Positions 17,188 to 24,870 of a DNA stretch of 64,000 nucleotides are shown here, piece after piece (within the stretch, counting starts at the first letter, position 1; every line of letters starts with the position of its first letter). The DNA is from Dechloromonas sp. H13 (GTDB taxonomy: Bacteria; Pseudomonadota; Gammaproteobacteria; Burkholderiales; Rhodocyclaceae). The notes beneath the pieces were generated by a model that was not told the DNA's origin, made no database searches, and saw nothing but the letters and a program-made list of their open reading frames with translations. Location: NCBI RefSeq assembly GCF_009469615.1, contig NZ_SSXX01000008.1:102472-166471 (forward strand), in the 5' to 3' direction. The position numbers and the translations under genes were made by a program.

Positions 17188-17982
17188 TTATTGGGGCAAA
17201 AATGAATAGGCATCCATGGCGATGACGTAGTCGTCGATGCCGGCATGGAAGCGCCGGGCCTGCGCGCTTTCGCCACCGGCGCCGAGGGCGACGTAGAGCG
17301 GCAGCAGATGTTCGTCGCTCGGATGGGCCTGGACGGCGCCCGGTGCCTGCCGGCGGTAGTCGAGGAGCGCTTCGATGTCGTGGCTGGCCAGGTGTTCGGC
17401 CATCCAGTCCGAGAACTGGCGGACGTAGGCCGGTGTCTGGCCGCCGCTGCGCGCTACCGTCTGGTAGTCGCGCAGGTTGTGCGTGACGTTGCCGGAAGCG
17501 ATGACCAGGAAGCCCCTGGCCGCCAGTGGTCCCAGCGCCCGGCCCAGTGCCCAGGCCTGCTGCGGGCCGCCGCGGCTCTGGATCGAGAGCGGGATGACCG
17601 GCACGTCGGCGTCGGGGAACATCAGGCGCAGCGGTACCCAGGCGCCGTGGTCGAGGCCGCGGCCGGCATCCTTGTCGACCGGCAGGCCGGCGGCGCGGAT
17701 GGCAGCGACGACTTCCTCGGCGGCCTCGCGGCAGCCGGTGGCCGGGTAGCGCAGGGCGTAGAGTTCGTCCGGGAAGCCCCAGAAGTCGTGGATGGTTTCC
17801 GGGCGGTCGGCGAAGCCGACGGTCGGCACGGCGGTGTCCCAGTGGGCGCTGACGATGACGATGGCACGCGGCGTCGGCAGCGCCTGCGCCTGACGGACCA
17901 GGGCCGCGCCAGCGGCGCCCGGGCGCAGCGCGAAGGTCGGTGCGCCGTGCGGGACGAAAAGGGCGGTTGGGGTCGGGGTCAT
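17188..17982 (-). CDS. ygiD: Class III extradiol dioxygenase, 4,5-DOPA dioxygenase-like (YgiD)
   Basis: A 264-residue member of the LigB/DODA superfamily. Candidate metal ligands are His in FVPHGAPT, His in VSAHWD and the later DHGAWVPL and GNVTHNL motifs. Homologues open catechol rings extradiol, or serve unknown aromatic substrates. Length fits E. coli YgiD. It is the first gene of the operon leading to cytochrome b561 and two yceI genes, and is divergent from a LysR regulator that probably controls it. True substrate unknown. Confidence 0.9.
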   Translation of the reverse strand: MTPTPTALFVPHGAPTFALRPGAAGAALVRQAQALPTPRAIVIVSAHWDTAVPTVGFADRPETIHDFWGFPDELYALRYPATGCREAAEEVVAAIRAAGLPVDKDAGRGLDHGAWVPLRLMFPDADVPVIPLSIQSRGGPQQAWALGRALGPLAARGFLVIASGNVTHNLRDYQTVARSGGQTPAYVRQFSDWMAEHLASHDIEALLDYRRQAPGAVQAHPSDEHLLPLYVALGAGGESAQARRFHAGIDDYVIAMDAYSFLPQ

Positions 17983-18043
17983 GTGATCTGCTCCGGTTGC
18001 GATGGACGTACTTTAGTCCCCCTTTTTGCAGCGAAATAGCAGA

Positions 18044-18063
18044 CAATGTGCAAATATTCATTG
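18044..18063. promoter_or_regulatory. Possible LysR-type binding site
   Basis: An inverted repeat CAATG-N10-CATTG in the 95-nt gap between the divergent dioxygenase and LysR genes, followed by a further TTGC-N7-GCAA. LysR regulators usually bind such a site between divergent targets; the match is suggestive only. Confidence 0.4.
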
Positions 18064-18077
18064 CCGGAATTGCAACA

Positions 18078-18965
18078 ATGGACCGCCTCGATGCCATGCA
18101 CCTGTTCATCCGCGTTGCCGAACTCGGCAGCTTTTCCGCCGCGGCGCAGCAGCTCGGCGTCGCCCGGTCGGTGGTGACGCGGCAGATCGCCGCGCTCGAA
18201 GCGCACCTCGGCGTCAAGCTGATGGCGCGCAGCACGCGCCGCCTGTCGCTGACCTCGGCCGGCACCGCCTACCTGGAAAAATGCCGGGTCATCCTCAACC
18301 TGGTCGAGGCTGCCGAGACCGGCGTCGCCGAGGAGCGCCTGACCCCTCGCGGCAACATCCGCATCAGCCTGCCGCTCAGCTTCGGCCTCAAGCGCCTGGC
18401 ACCGCTACTGCTCGACTTCTCGCAGCGCTACCCGGAGATCAGCCTGGACATGGATTACACCGACCGCCGGGTGAACCTGATCGAGGAGGGAGTCGACCTG
18501 TCGATCCGCATCACCCGGCGTCTGGAGCCGGGCGACGTGGCGCGCCGGATAGGCACCGCCCGCATGCAGGTCGTCGCGGCGCCGGAATACCTCGCCCGCC
18601 ACGGTCGACCGCAACAGCCGGCCGAACTGGCGCACCACGAATGCCTTGGCTACACCAACGCCGGCGCCACCATGCCCTGGCAGTTCATGATCGACGGCCA
18701 GCTGGAAAGCCTGCAGGTGCGCAGCCGGATCAACGCCAACAACGGCGACGTCATGACCGAGGCCGCGGCGCAGGGGCTCGGCATCACCTGCCAGCCGGAT
18801 TTCATTACCGACACCTTCATCGCCGCCGGCCGCATCGAGGAAATCCTTGCCGATTTCCCGATGCCCGAACTCGGCATCTACGCCATGCTGGCCAGCAACC
18901 GGCACGTCCCCTACCGCGTCCGGGCCTTGATGGATTTCCTCGCCGCCGGGCTGGCGCCGGCCTGA
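18078..18965 (+). CDS. LysR-family transcriptional regulator
   Basis: A 295-residue LysR regulator. Residues 1-60 are the winged helix (DAMHLFIRVAELGSFSAAAQ then SVVTRQIAALEAHLGVKLM), and 90-290 the periplasmic-binding-protein-like effector domain. ATG 18078 gives the standard N-terminus MDRLDAM; the longer frame from 17940 overlaps the divergent gene. It most likely controls the adjacent ygiD-cytochrome b561-yceI-yceI operon, as divergent LysR pairs commonly do. The effector is unknown. Confidence 0.92.
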   Translation: MDRLDAMHLFIRVAELGSFSAAAQQLGVARSVVTRQIAALEAHLGVKLMARSTRRLSLTSAGTAYLEKCRVILNLVEAAETGVAEERLTPRGNIRISLPLSFGLKRLAPLLLDFSQRYPEISLDMDYTDRRVNLIEEGVDLSIRITRRLEPGDVARRIGTARMQVVAAPEYLARHGRPQQPAELAHHECLGYTNAGATMPWQFMIDGQLESLQVRSRINANNGDVMTEAAAQGLGITCQPDFITDTFIAAGRIEEILADFPMPELGIYAMLASNRHVPYRVRALMDFLAAGLAPA

Positions 18966-19029
18966 GCGCCGCCTTGCGCCGGCCGGGGGCAGGCGCTACA
19001 GTCGTTGCCCGACCCCAACTTCCGACCTG

Positions 19030-19461
19030 GTGACTTTCTTGGCCCGCATCCTGATCGACCTGCCCGAGCGCTTCGTCTTCTCGACGGCGCTCACCATCTA
19101 CATCAACCACATCAACTACGGCAACCATCTCGACAACTCGGCGCTGCTCTCGCTCGTTTCCGAGGCGCGCGTCCGCTTCTTCAAATCGCTCGGCTACAGC
19201 GAGCTCGACGTCGAGGGGCTCGGCATCATCGTCGCCGATGCCGCCGTCCAGTACCGCTCCGAAGCCTTCCACGGCGAAGTGCTGCGCTTCGAGATGACGG
19301 CGCACGACTTCAACAAGTACGGCTGCGACCTCGTCTGGCGCGCCAGCGAACAGGATAGCGGGCGCGAGGTGGCGCGCGGCAAGACCGGCATCATCTTCTT
19401 CGACTATGGCGCGCGCAAACCCGCGGCGGCGCCCGCGGCCTTCAGCAGCCGTTTCGCATGA
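19030..19461 (+). CDS. Acyl-CoA thioesterase-like (hot-dog fold) protein
   Basis: A 143-residue 4HBT-type hot-dog protein, GTG start at 19030. The motif INHINYGNHLDNSALLSLVS corresponds to the catalytic Asp/Asn-containing loop and helix of YbgC-like thioesterases, with the active-site position occupied by the NYGNH segment. It would hydrolyse an acyl-CoA thioester; the substrate is not predictable. The last four nt (ATGA) overlap the start of the radical SAM gene, so the two are translationally coupled. Confidence 0.8.
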   Translation: MTFLARILIDLPERFVFSTALTIYINHINYGNHLDNSALLSLVSEARVRFFKSLGYSELDVEGLGIIVADAAVQYRSEAFHGEVLRFEMTAHDFNKYGCDLVWRASEQDSGREVARGKTGIIFFDYGARKPAAAPAAFSSRFA

Positions 19462-20348
19462 TTCCCATCCGCTACGTCGAGCCGGTCTTCCGTCCGCCGA
19501 GCGAGGCCGAATCGCTGATCCTGCCGGTTACCGACGGCTGCTCGTGGAACAAGTGCACCTTCTGCGAGATGTACACCGCACCGCAAAAGAAATTCCGCGC
19601 GCGCGACGAAGCGGAGGTGATGGAAAGCATCCGCCTGACCGGCGAGCGCTACGGCGACCGGGTGCGCCGCGTCTTCCTCGCCGACGGCGATGCCCTGGTT
19701 TTGCCGACCCGGCGGCTGTTGACCGTGCTTGAAGCGATCCGCGCCCACATGCCGGCGGTACGGCGCATTTCCAGCTACTGCCTGCCGCGCAACCTGCGCA
19801 AGAAATCGCAGGCGGAAATCGACGAACTGGCTGCCGCCGGCCTGAGCATGGTCTATGTCGGCGCCGAATCGGGCGACGACCGGGTGCTGGCTGCGGTCAA
19901 CAAGGGCGAAACCTTCGAAACCACGCGCGAGGCGCTGGACAAGCTCGGCGCCGCCGGCATCACCCGTTCGGTGATGATCCTCAACGGCCTCGGCGGCAAG
20001 GTGTACACCCGCCAGCATGCCGAAAATTCGGCCCGGCTGGCCAACGCCACGCAGCCGGAATACCTGGCGACGCTGGTCGTCAGCTTCCCGCACGGTGAGC
20101 AGCGCCTGCGCGCCGGCTTTCCGGAATGGGAGCCGCTCGACCAGCATGAACTGTTCGTCGAGATGGAACATTTCCTGTCGGCCCTGGAACTGAAACGTAC
20201 GGTGTTCCGCAGCGACCACGCCTCCAACTGGCTGGTCCTCAAGGGCACGCTAGGAGCGGATAAGGAACGCCTGCTGGCGCAAGTACGGCAGGCGATCGCC
20301 GCGCCCGCCGCGGCCCACCTGAGGCCGGCCTGGGCGCGCGGCCTGTAG
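19458..20348 (+). CDS. Radical SAM protein
   Basis: A 296-residue radical SAM enzyme. The cluster-binding motif is GCSWNKCTFC near residue 30, with Cys spacing C-x4-C-x2-C instead of the classical C-x3-C-x2-C; this spacing is usual in one uncharacterised subfamily with TDGCSxNKCTFC. The glycine-rich strand is RVFLADGDALVLP, and VYVGAESGDDRVL follows. The reaction is unknown. It shares an ATGA overlap with the thioesterase gene, and is followed by a convergent MFS gene with a dispersed repeat in the gap. Confidence 0.9.
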   Translation: MIPIRYVEPVFRPPSEAESLILPVTDGCSWNKCTFCEMYTAPQKKFRARDEAEVMESIRLTGERYGDRVRRVFLADGDALVLPTRRLLTVLEAIRAHMPAVRRISSYCLPRNLRKKSQAEIDELAAAGLSMVYVGAESGDDRVLAAVNKGETFETTREALDKLGAAGITRSVMILNGLGGKVYTRQHAENSARLANATQPEYLATLVVSFPHGEQRLRAGFPEWEPLDQHELFVEMEHFLSALELKRTVFRSDHASNWLVLKGTLGADKERLLAQVRQAIAAPAAAHLRPAWARGL

Positions 20349-20371
20349 CGCCCGGGTTCCGATTTTTACCC

Positions 20372-20395
20372 TTTTTTTCCGGTCGACCGCAGCAG
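20372..20395 (+). repeat. Dispersed palindromic repeat, intergenic copy 1
   Basis: TTTTTTT (20372-20378) followed by CC and GGTCGACCGCAGCAG (20381-20395). It lies in the 53-nt gap between two convergent genes. The same 14-nt word occurs at 31701, 36276 and 51598. Confidence 0.75.
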
Positions 20396-20401
20396 GCGGA
20401 C

Positions 20402-21607
20402 TCAGGCCGTCTTGCCGACGCGCAGCGCGCTGAAGATGGCCAGACCCTGCAGCAGCGCGACGCCGATCAACACGTCGCCGAAGCGGTGCGCGTCCATCAG
20501 GCCGCCGAAAATCAGCGGCGCCGTGGCCAGGCCGAGGTCGAGGCCGGAATAGACGAAGCCGTAGACGCGCCCGTAGGCCGCCTTGCCGAAGCGTGCGGTG
20601 GCGGCGCGGCGCACCAGCAGGTCACGCGACGGCCCGGCGGTGCCGGTGCAGAAGCCGATGCCGGCCATCAGCGGGAGAATGCTCCAGGCCGGCGGCCAGC
20701 CGCTGGCGAGCAGCACCGCGAGCAGTGCGGCGACACCTAGGGCCAATGCAATTAGCAGATCCTGCGCCTGCTTCTGGGCCAGGAAGCCGCCAAGCACGAT
20801 GCCGGCGGCGCCGGCCGTCAGGTAGGTCGAGAGGGCCAGCGCGCCGGTGGTCAGCGACAGGCCATAGACCGCCTGCAGGATGGGACTGGCGAAATTCTGG
20901 ATGGCACCGAACGCGCTGGTGATCAGCAGGAAGAACAGGAAGCACAGCCAGACGGCCTTCGAGCCGAGGAAGGCGAAGGTCGGCCCGGCATCGCCGGCCG
21001 CCCTGGCGGCATGCGGTTCCGCATCGGTCAGCGCCTGTCGGCGCCACAGCAGCAGCCCGAGGGCGAGCAGGGCGACGACGCTGGCACCGAGCGCCGCACT
21101 GCGCCAGCCGGCGGCCGCCGCGATGCCGGTCAGGAAGATCGGCGCCGCCGCCCAGCCGAGGTTGCCGGACAGCCCGTGCACCGAAAAGGCATGGCCCAGC
21201 CGTGGCGGCGACACGCGATGGTTCAGTACCGTGAAATCGGCCGGGTGGAAAACGCTGTTGCCGAGCCCGGCGAGCGCGGCGACGGCGACCAGCGAGGCGT
21301 AACCGGTCGCGAAATGCAGCACGACGCCGGCCAGCGCAAAACAGGTGATCCCGGCGGCCAGCACACGGACGGCGCCGAAGCGGTCGACGAGAAAGCCGGC
21401 CGCCGCCTGGCCGATGCCGGAAACGATGAAGAAGACGCTCATCGTCGTGCCTATGCCGGTGAAGCTCAGGCCGAATTCAGGCATCAGCCATGGAAACAGC
21501 GGCGGCAGCAGCAGGTGGAAAAAGTGCGAGACACCGTGCACGAAGCCGATCAGCGAGATGGTTTCGATATCGCGGGGTACAGGGGAGGGGAGAACTTCGG
21601 CGGTCAT
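20402..21607 (-). CDS. MFS transporter, Fsr/NimT-like
   Basis: A 401-residue, 12-helix major facilitator protein. The family signature GFLVDRFGAVRVLAAG lies in the first cytoplasmic loop; GNSVFHPADFTVLNHRVS and LGHAFSVHGLSGNLGWAAAP in helices 4-5 resemble fosmidomycin-resistance-type exporters. It is divergent from an AraC regulator with an inverted repeat between them, the same layout as E. coli nimR-nimT, so an efflux role induced by a small toxic compound is likely. The substrate is unknown. Confidence 0.88.
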   Translation of the reverse strand: MTAEVLPSPVPRDIETISLIGFVHGVSHFFHLLLPPLFPWLMPEFGLSFTGIGTTMSVFFIVSGIGQAAAGFLVDRFGAVRVLAAGITCFALAGVVLHFATGYASLVAVAALAGLGNSVFHPADFTVLNHRVSPPRLGHAFSVHGLSGNLGWAAAPIFLTGIAAAAGWRSAALGASVVALLALGLLLWRRQALTDAEPHAARAAGDAGPTFAFLGSKAVWLCFLFFLLITSAFGAIQNFASPILQAVYGLSLTTGALALSTYLTAGAAGIVLGGFLAQKQAQDLLIALALGVAALLAVLLASGWPPAWSILPLMAGIGFCTGTAGPSRDLLVRRAATARFGKAAYGRVYGFVYSGLDLGLATAPLIFGGLMDAHRFGDVLIGVALLQGLAIFSALRVGKTA

Positions 21608-21666
21608 TGGTCGGCAAGCGGTTTATCCGGCAGCTCAGTTTAAGCGGCCTGCTATTGACGTATATT

Positions 21667-21689
21667 CGATAATCAGACAAAAATTATCG
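21667..21689. promoter_or_regulatory. Operator-like inverted repeat between MFS and AraC genes
   Basis: A perfect inverted repeat CGATAAT-N9-ATTATCG in the 84-nt divergent gap. It ends 2 nt before the AraC start codon, so binding would block both transcription and ribosome access, consistent with autorepression by the NimR-like regulator. Confidence 0.6.
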
Positions 21690-21691
21690 CA

Positions 21692-22504
21692 ATGCTGACA
21701 CACTTGCCTTTTGACCCCTTTCCGCGCCGGGCGCCGACGCCGGATGAACCGCTGACCGTCAACCAGCGTCGCCTGCCGCCCGACGTGCGCGTGCCGCTGC
21801 ACAGCCACGACTGGGCGCAACTCGCCTTTCCGCTGCGCGGCGCGCTGCGCATCGCGGCGGCCGGCATGGCTTGGCTGGCGCCGGCTTTTCGCGCGGTGTG
21901 GATTCCGCCGAACATCGAGCATGAGGTCGTCGCACTCGGCGAGGTCGAACTGCGCACCGTCTATGTCGCCGCCGAAGCGGCGCCGCTGCCGCTCCACGCC
22001 TGTTCGGTGATCGAGGTGTCGGACCTGATGCGGACGCTGGTCGAGGCGATCAGCCGGGTCGAGGAGGGCGACGAGATGCGCCGCGACCTGATGATCCGCC
22101 TGCTGCTCACCGAGATCGGTCGGGCCCCGGCGCTCTCGCTGGGCCTGCCGCTGCCCTCCGACCGCCGCCTGCAGGCGCTGTGTGGCGCGCTGATCGACGA
22201 TCCCGCCTCCCCGCTGTTGCTGTCCGAATGGGCGGCTCGCGTCGGCGCCAGCGAGCGGACGCTGGCCCGGCTATTCGCTGGCGAACTGAAAATGAGCTTC
22301 GGCGCCTGGCGCCAGCAGTTGCGCCTGGCGCGGGCGCTCGACCTGATCGGCCGCGGCCGCCCGTGCGGCGCCGTCGCGGCGGAACTGGGCTACGCCAGCC
22401 CGGCGGCCTTCTCGGCCATGTTCAAGCGCGCCTTCGGCATGCCGCCGGGGCGCTTCATGCAGGAACGCGGTTCGCTGCCCGCCGGCGAGCCATTAAGCGA
22501 CTAA
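21692..22504 (+). CDS. AraC-family regulator with cupin domain, NimR-like
   Basis: A 270-residue regulator with an N-terminal cupin (PLHSHDWAQLAFPLRGALRI; VWIPPNIEHEV) and a C-terminal AraC double HTH (LSEWAARVGASERTLARLF; AVAAELGYASPAAFSAMFKR). Size and domain order match NimR/YeaM, which represses a divergent MFS exporter gene; the same pair is seen here. No ribosome binding site is visible before ATG 21692 because the operator-like repeat occupies that region. It precedes tpm by 14 nt and is likely co-transcribed with it. Confidence 0.88.
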   Translation: MLTHLPFDPFPRRAPTPDEPLTVNQRRLPPDVRVPLHSHDWAQLAFPLRGALRIAAAGMAWLAPAFRAVWIPPNIEHEVVALGEVELRTVYVAAEAAPLPLHACSVIEVSDLMRTLVEAISRVEEGDEMRRDLMIRLLLTEIGRAPALSLGLPLPSDRRLQALCGALIDDPASPLLLSEWAARVGASERTLARLFAGELKMSFGAWRQQLRLARALDLIGRGRPCGAVAAELGYASPAAFSAMFKRAFGMPPGRFMQERGSLPAGEPLSD

Positions 22505-22518
22505 CCAGGGAGTGAACG

Positions 22519-23157
22519 ATGGACGCAAGCTTTTGGCACGCGAAATGGGAGAAAAGTGAAATCGGTTTTCATCAGGATGATTTCAATCCATTGCTGCTCG
22601 AGCATTTCGGCGCACTGTCGTTGCCAGCCGGGAGCCGTGTTTTCGTACCGCTATGCGGCAAGACGCGCGATATCCTATGGTTGCTGGAATCCGGGTATCG
22701 GGTGGTCGGTGTTGAATTGAGCCGGGTCGCCGTCGATCAGCTATTTGCAGACATGGAACTGCAACCGGCCATTTCCCGGACCGGACCGCTGCCCCATTTT
22801 GCCGTCGAAGACCTCGACATCTACTGTGGCGACATCTTTGACCTGACCGGCAGCGAGCTCGGCCGGATCGACGCGGTCTACGACCGGGCCGCGCTGGTCG
22901 CGCTGCCCGCCACCATGCGCCAGCGCTACGCCGACCATCTCGCCGCCGTCACCGGTCGCGCCCGGCAACTGCTGGTCGCCTACGAATACGACCAGAGCCT
23001 GCAGGACGGCCCGCCGTTCGCCGTCGGCGCCGATGAAATCCGCCGTCTTTACAGCCCGCATTACGAACCGACGCTGCTCGCCAGTACCGAGGTTGCCGGC
23101 GGCCTGCGCGGCAAGTGCCCGGCCACCGAACATGTCTGGCTACTGCGCCGGGACTGA
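22519..23157 (+). CDS. tpm: Thiopurine S-methyltransferase
   Basis: A 212-residue SAM-dependent methyltransferase of the bacterial TPMT family, linked to tellurite and selenite methylation and resistance. It opens MDASFWHAKWEKSEIGFHQ, has the SAM motif RVFVPLCGKTRDILWL, and AVYDRAALVALP in motif IV. AGGGAG precedes ATG 22519. It follows the AraC gene closely. Its 3' side borders the second lower-GC accessory region. Confidence 0.93.
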   Translation: MDASFWHAKWEKSEIGFHQDDFNPLLLEHFGALSLPAGSRVFVPLCGKTRDILWLLESGYRVVGVELSRVAVDQLFADMELQPAISRTGPLPHFAVEDLDIYCGDIFDLTGSELGRIDAVYDRAALVALPATMRQRYADHLAAVTGRARQLLVAYEYDQSLQDGPPFAVGADEIRRLYSPHYEPTLLASTEVAGGLRGKCPATEHVWLLRRD

Positions 23158-23308
23158 GGCGGATGACGGGCTGTGGGGTGCTTTTGGCTGTTTATCGGCC
23201 GAAGCTGTCGTCTGTGAAGCATTAGGCGATAGGCGGCTAATCGGCTTTAAGCTGAACGTAGCTAAAAAATCCGCGTGTTGTTGGTTTGGCCACCAAGATC
23301 CCTCATAC

Positions 23309-23340
23309 AAAAAAGCCAACCCATACAGGTTGGCTTTTTT
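23309..23340. terminator. Bidirectional rho-independent terminator
   Basis: A perfect 12-bp stem AAAAAAGCCAAC / GTTGGCTTTTTT with an 8-nt loop and T tracts on both strands. It lies between tpm (plus, ends 23157) and the Cas2-like gene (minus, ends 23417) and serves both. Confidence 0.9.
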
Positions 23341-23416
23341 GCTTTGGCGGACACAAGGTCCGCGTGCCACTGAAATGCCTGAAGCTTCTTTGCCGTGGGC
23401 CGCCCATCGACGTAAC

Positions 23417-23692
23417 TCAAGCTGCCTTACGCACGCGCTCGTTGATCCAGTTCCACGCCTCTTGCGGGAGCCAACCGTTGTAGTCCCGAGTAACTCCGAT
23501 GATCAACATATTGTCATTGCTGTCGAGGTGAGGTTTCAAGCGGGCGTAGATGCCGGTAGCGTCGAGGTTGGTATCGACAAGCCAAGTAGATCCCAAGTAG
23601 TGCCACCAGCCGCCGCAGCCTTTGATCGCGCCGTAAAGGCCGTCATAGTCACGTCCGGGTTTGCACAAGTCATAGTTGATTGCATATATCAT
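23417..23692 (-). CDS. Small Cas2-like/SinR-family ferredoxin-fold protein
   Basis: A 91-residue protein opening MIYAINYDLCKPGRDYDGLY and continuing GGWWHYLGSTWLVDT, then a region with LIIGVTRDYNGWL. The beta-alpha-beta pattern and the early Asp resemble the Cas2/VapD-like ferredoxin fold, and similar proteins are annotated as SinR family. No CRISPR repeats or other cas genes are present, so it is not a spacer-acquisition protein. AAGGA precedes ATG 23692. It is divergent from the sigma-like/ImmA operon with 165 nt between them. Function unknown; nuclease activity is possible only by analogy. Confidence 0.65.
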   Translation of the reverse strand: MIYAINYDLCKPGRDYDGLYGAIKGCGGWWHYLGSTWLVDTNLDATGIYARLKPHLDSNDNMLIIGVTRDYNGWLPQEAWNWINERVRKAA

Positions 23693-23857
23693 TTCAATGG
23701 TCCTTAAGGTTAGTGGGTACGCGAAATGGCACCCTACTAAAGCAGGCTCTGCGCAAACCCGCCCTCGGACATTTTTATTCTTTTTTTCTTGTCCGGCTGG
23801 ATACTTGCCTAGAGCCTTACTAAGTGAGGGCTGAACGCTGGAGCGGAGGAGGACTGG

Positions 23858-24439
23858 GTGACTAGCGATATGCTGAGTCGTGACGAGATGCGAAGGGCGA
23901 TTGCCGCGCTCTCGGAAGCAGAGTTGCTAAAGTTAGAACGCGTTGCGAACTGGTTGAGTTCGGGGCGCTCTCTTTCAGCAGATGATCTCCTGCAAGAAGC
24001 GATTTGTCGGGCCCTTGAGGGGGTTCGCAATTGCCCGATAGACGTTCCGATTTTGGCTTTCTTGGTGAATGTGATGAAGAGTCTTGTTTCCGCTCGTCAC
24101 AAGGCTTCGATGGTTGACCCCATTGAGCTTGCTGCACCGGTCTCGACGTTGAGTGATGATGGTGACGAAAGAGATGCACTCGCTGATGTCGAAGATCGGG
24201 CGTCAAGCCCGGAGCAGCTGTTAGTGGAAGAGGATAGCGCGAGCAAGATGAAGGCTGCATTTCACCGATTGTTTGAAGATGACGCTGTAGCGGAACTCGT
24301 GCTCCTTGATATCTTCGCCGGTCTAACAGCTGAGGAAACACGGGCAGATTTGAACTTGGACGAAACGACGTACGCAACAATACGAAGACGAATCCGACGG
24401 CGCATCAACCAAAGATACCCGGAAGGATGGAAATCATGA
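23858..24439 (+). CDS. RNA polymerase sigma factor-like (ECF-type) protein
   Basis: A 193-residue protein with sigma region 2-like helices (SADDLLQEAICRALEG, then CPIDVPILAFLVNVMKSL) and a C-terminal region 4-like HTH (LLDIFAGLTAEETRADLNLD, then TIRRRIRRRINQRYP). An acidic linker of about 45 residues separates them. Start is GTG 23858, behind GGAGGAGG at 23845-23852. It heads a tight three-gene operon; the next gene starts within its stop codon (ATGA). Such proteins may direct polymerase to a small regulon or act as DNA-binding switches; the HTH lacks enough similarity for promoter prediction. Weaker GC bias than core genes suggests transfer. Confidence 0.75.
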   Translation: MTSDMLSRDEMRRAIAALSEAELLKLERVANWLSSGRSLSADDLLQEAICRALEGVRNCPIDVPILAFLVNVMKSLVSARHKASMVDPIELAAPVSTLSDDGDERDALADVEDRASSPEQLLVEEDSASKMKAAFHRLFEDDAVAELVLLDIFAGLTAEETRADLNLDETTYATIRRRIRRRINQRYPEGWKS

Positions 24440-24870
24440 CAAGCAAGATGAGGATTCCTGGGCAGGAACTAGACAACCTTACGGATGCCTTGATCGAGGA
24501 TTTGCTTGCCGCTTCCGATGCCGAATTCTTGGAAGAAGAGAGGGCCAGCGGGCGCGATCTCAAAGCAGCGACTGAGCGAGTGCGAGCTCTTGTTCTCAAG
24601 GGTAGCGCATTGGCAGCAAAGTCAAAGTTGCGAGAAGCTAAGACGGCTGTTGCTGCAAGTCGAGCAAAGGGGGGAACCGTCACGCCGCTTCTAGACCCGA
24701 GTCGGGCCAGGGAAATTCTCAAGAGACTTGTGGCTAACGATCCGGAATTCAGGACTAAACTGACTCTTGCCGCTCGAAACGAGAATGAACTGTCCGACGA
24801 GGACATCCTGGGCATCGTTGAAGACCTTCGTGATTTGGGGACGCTTCCGGATGAGGATGACTGGTTGTGA
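24436..24870 (+). CDS. Acidic hypothetical protein between sigma-like and ImmA-like genes
   Basis: A 144-residue, highly charged, all-helical soluble protein. I chose ATG 24436 because GGAAGGA (24421-24427) lies 8 nt upstream and the start overlaps the sigma stop as ATGA; ATG 24427 is the alternative. The C-terminus is acidic (DILGIVEDLRDLG, then LPDEDDW) and the middle has EILKRLVANDPEFRTKLTLA. No known domain. Its position between a sigma-like factor and an ImmA/IrrE peptidase makes it a candidate anti-sigma or adaptor that the peptidase could cleave, but this is inference from position only. Confidence 0.65.
   Translation: MTSKMRIPGQELDNLTDALIEDLLAASDAEFLEEERASGRDLKAATERVRALVLKGSALAAKSKLREAKTAVAASRAKGGTVTPLLDPSRAREILKRLVANDPEFRTKLTLAARNENELSDEDILGIVEDLRDLGTLPDEDDWL

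Noticed and set aside
16068..17276. Single 402-residue fusion spanning yceI and cytochrome b561 DNA
   Set aside because: The upstream part is read in the wrong frame; yceI has its own ATG with AAGGAG at 16628 and the cytochrome its own GTG at 17176.
23417..23692. CRISPR-Cas remnant suggested by the Cas2-like protein
   Set aside because: No repeat-spacer array, cas1 or other cas gene is visible; the protein fits the stand-alone SinR/Cas2-like group.
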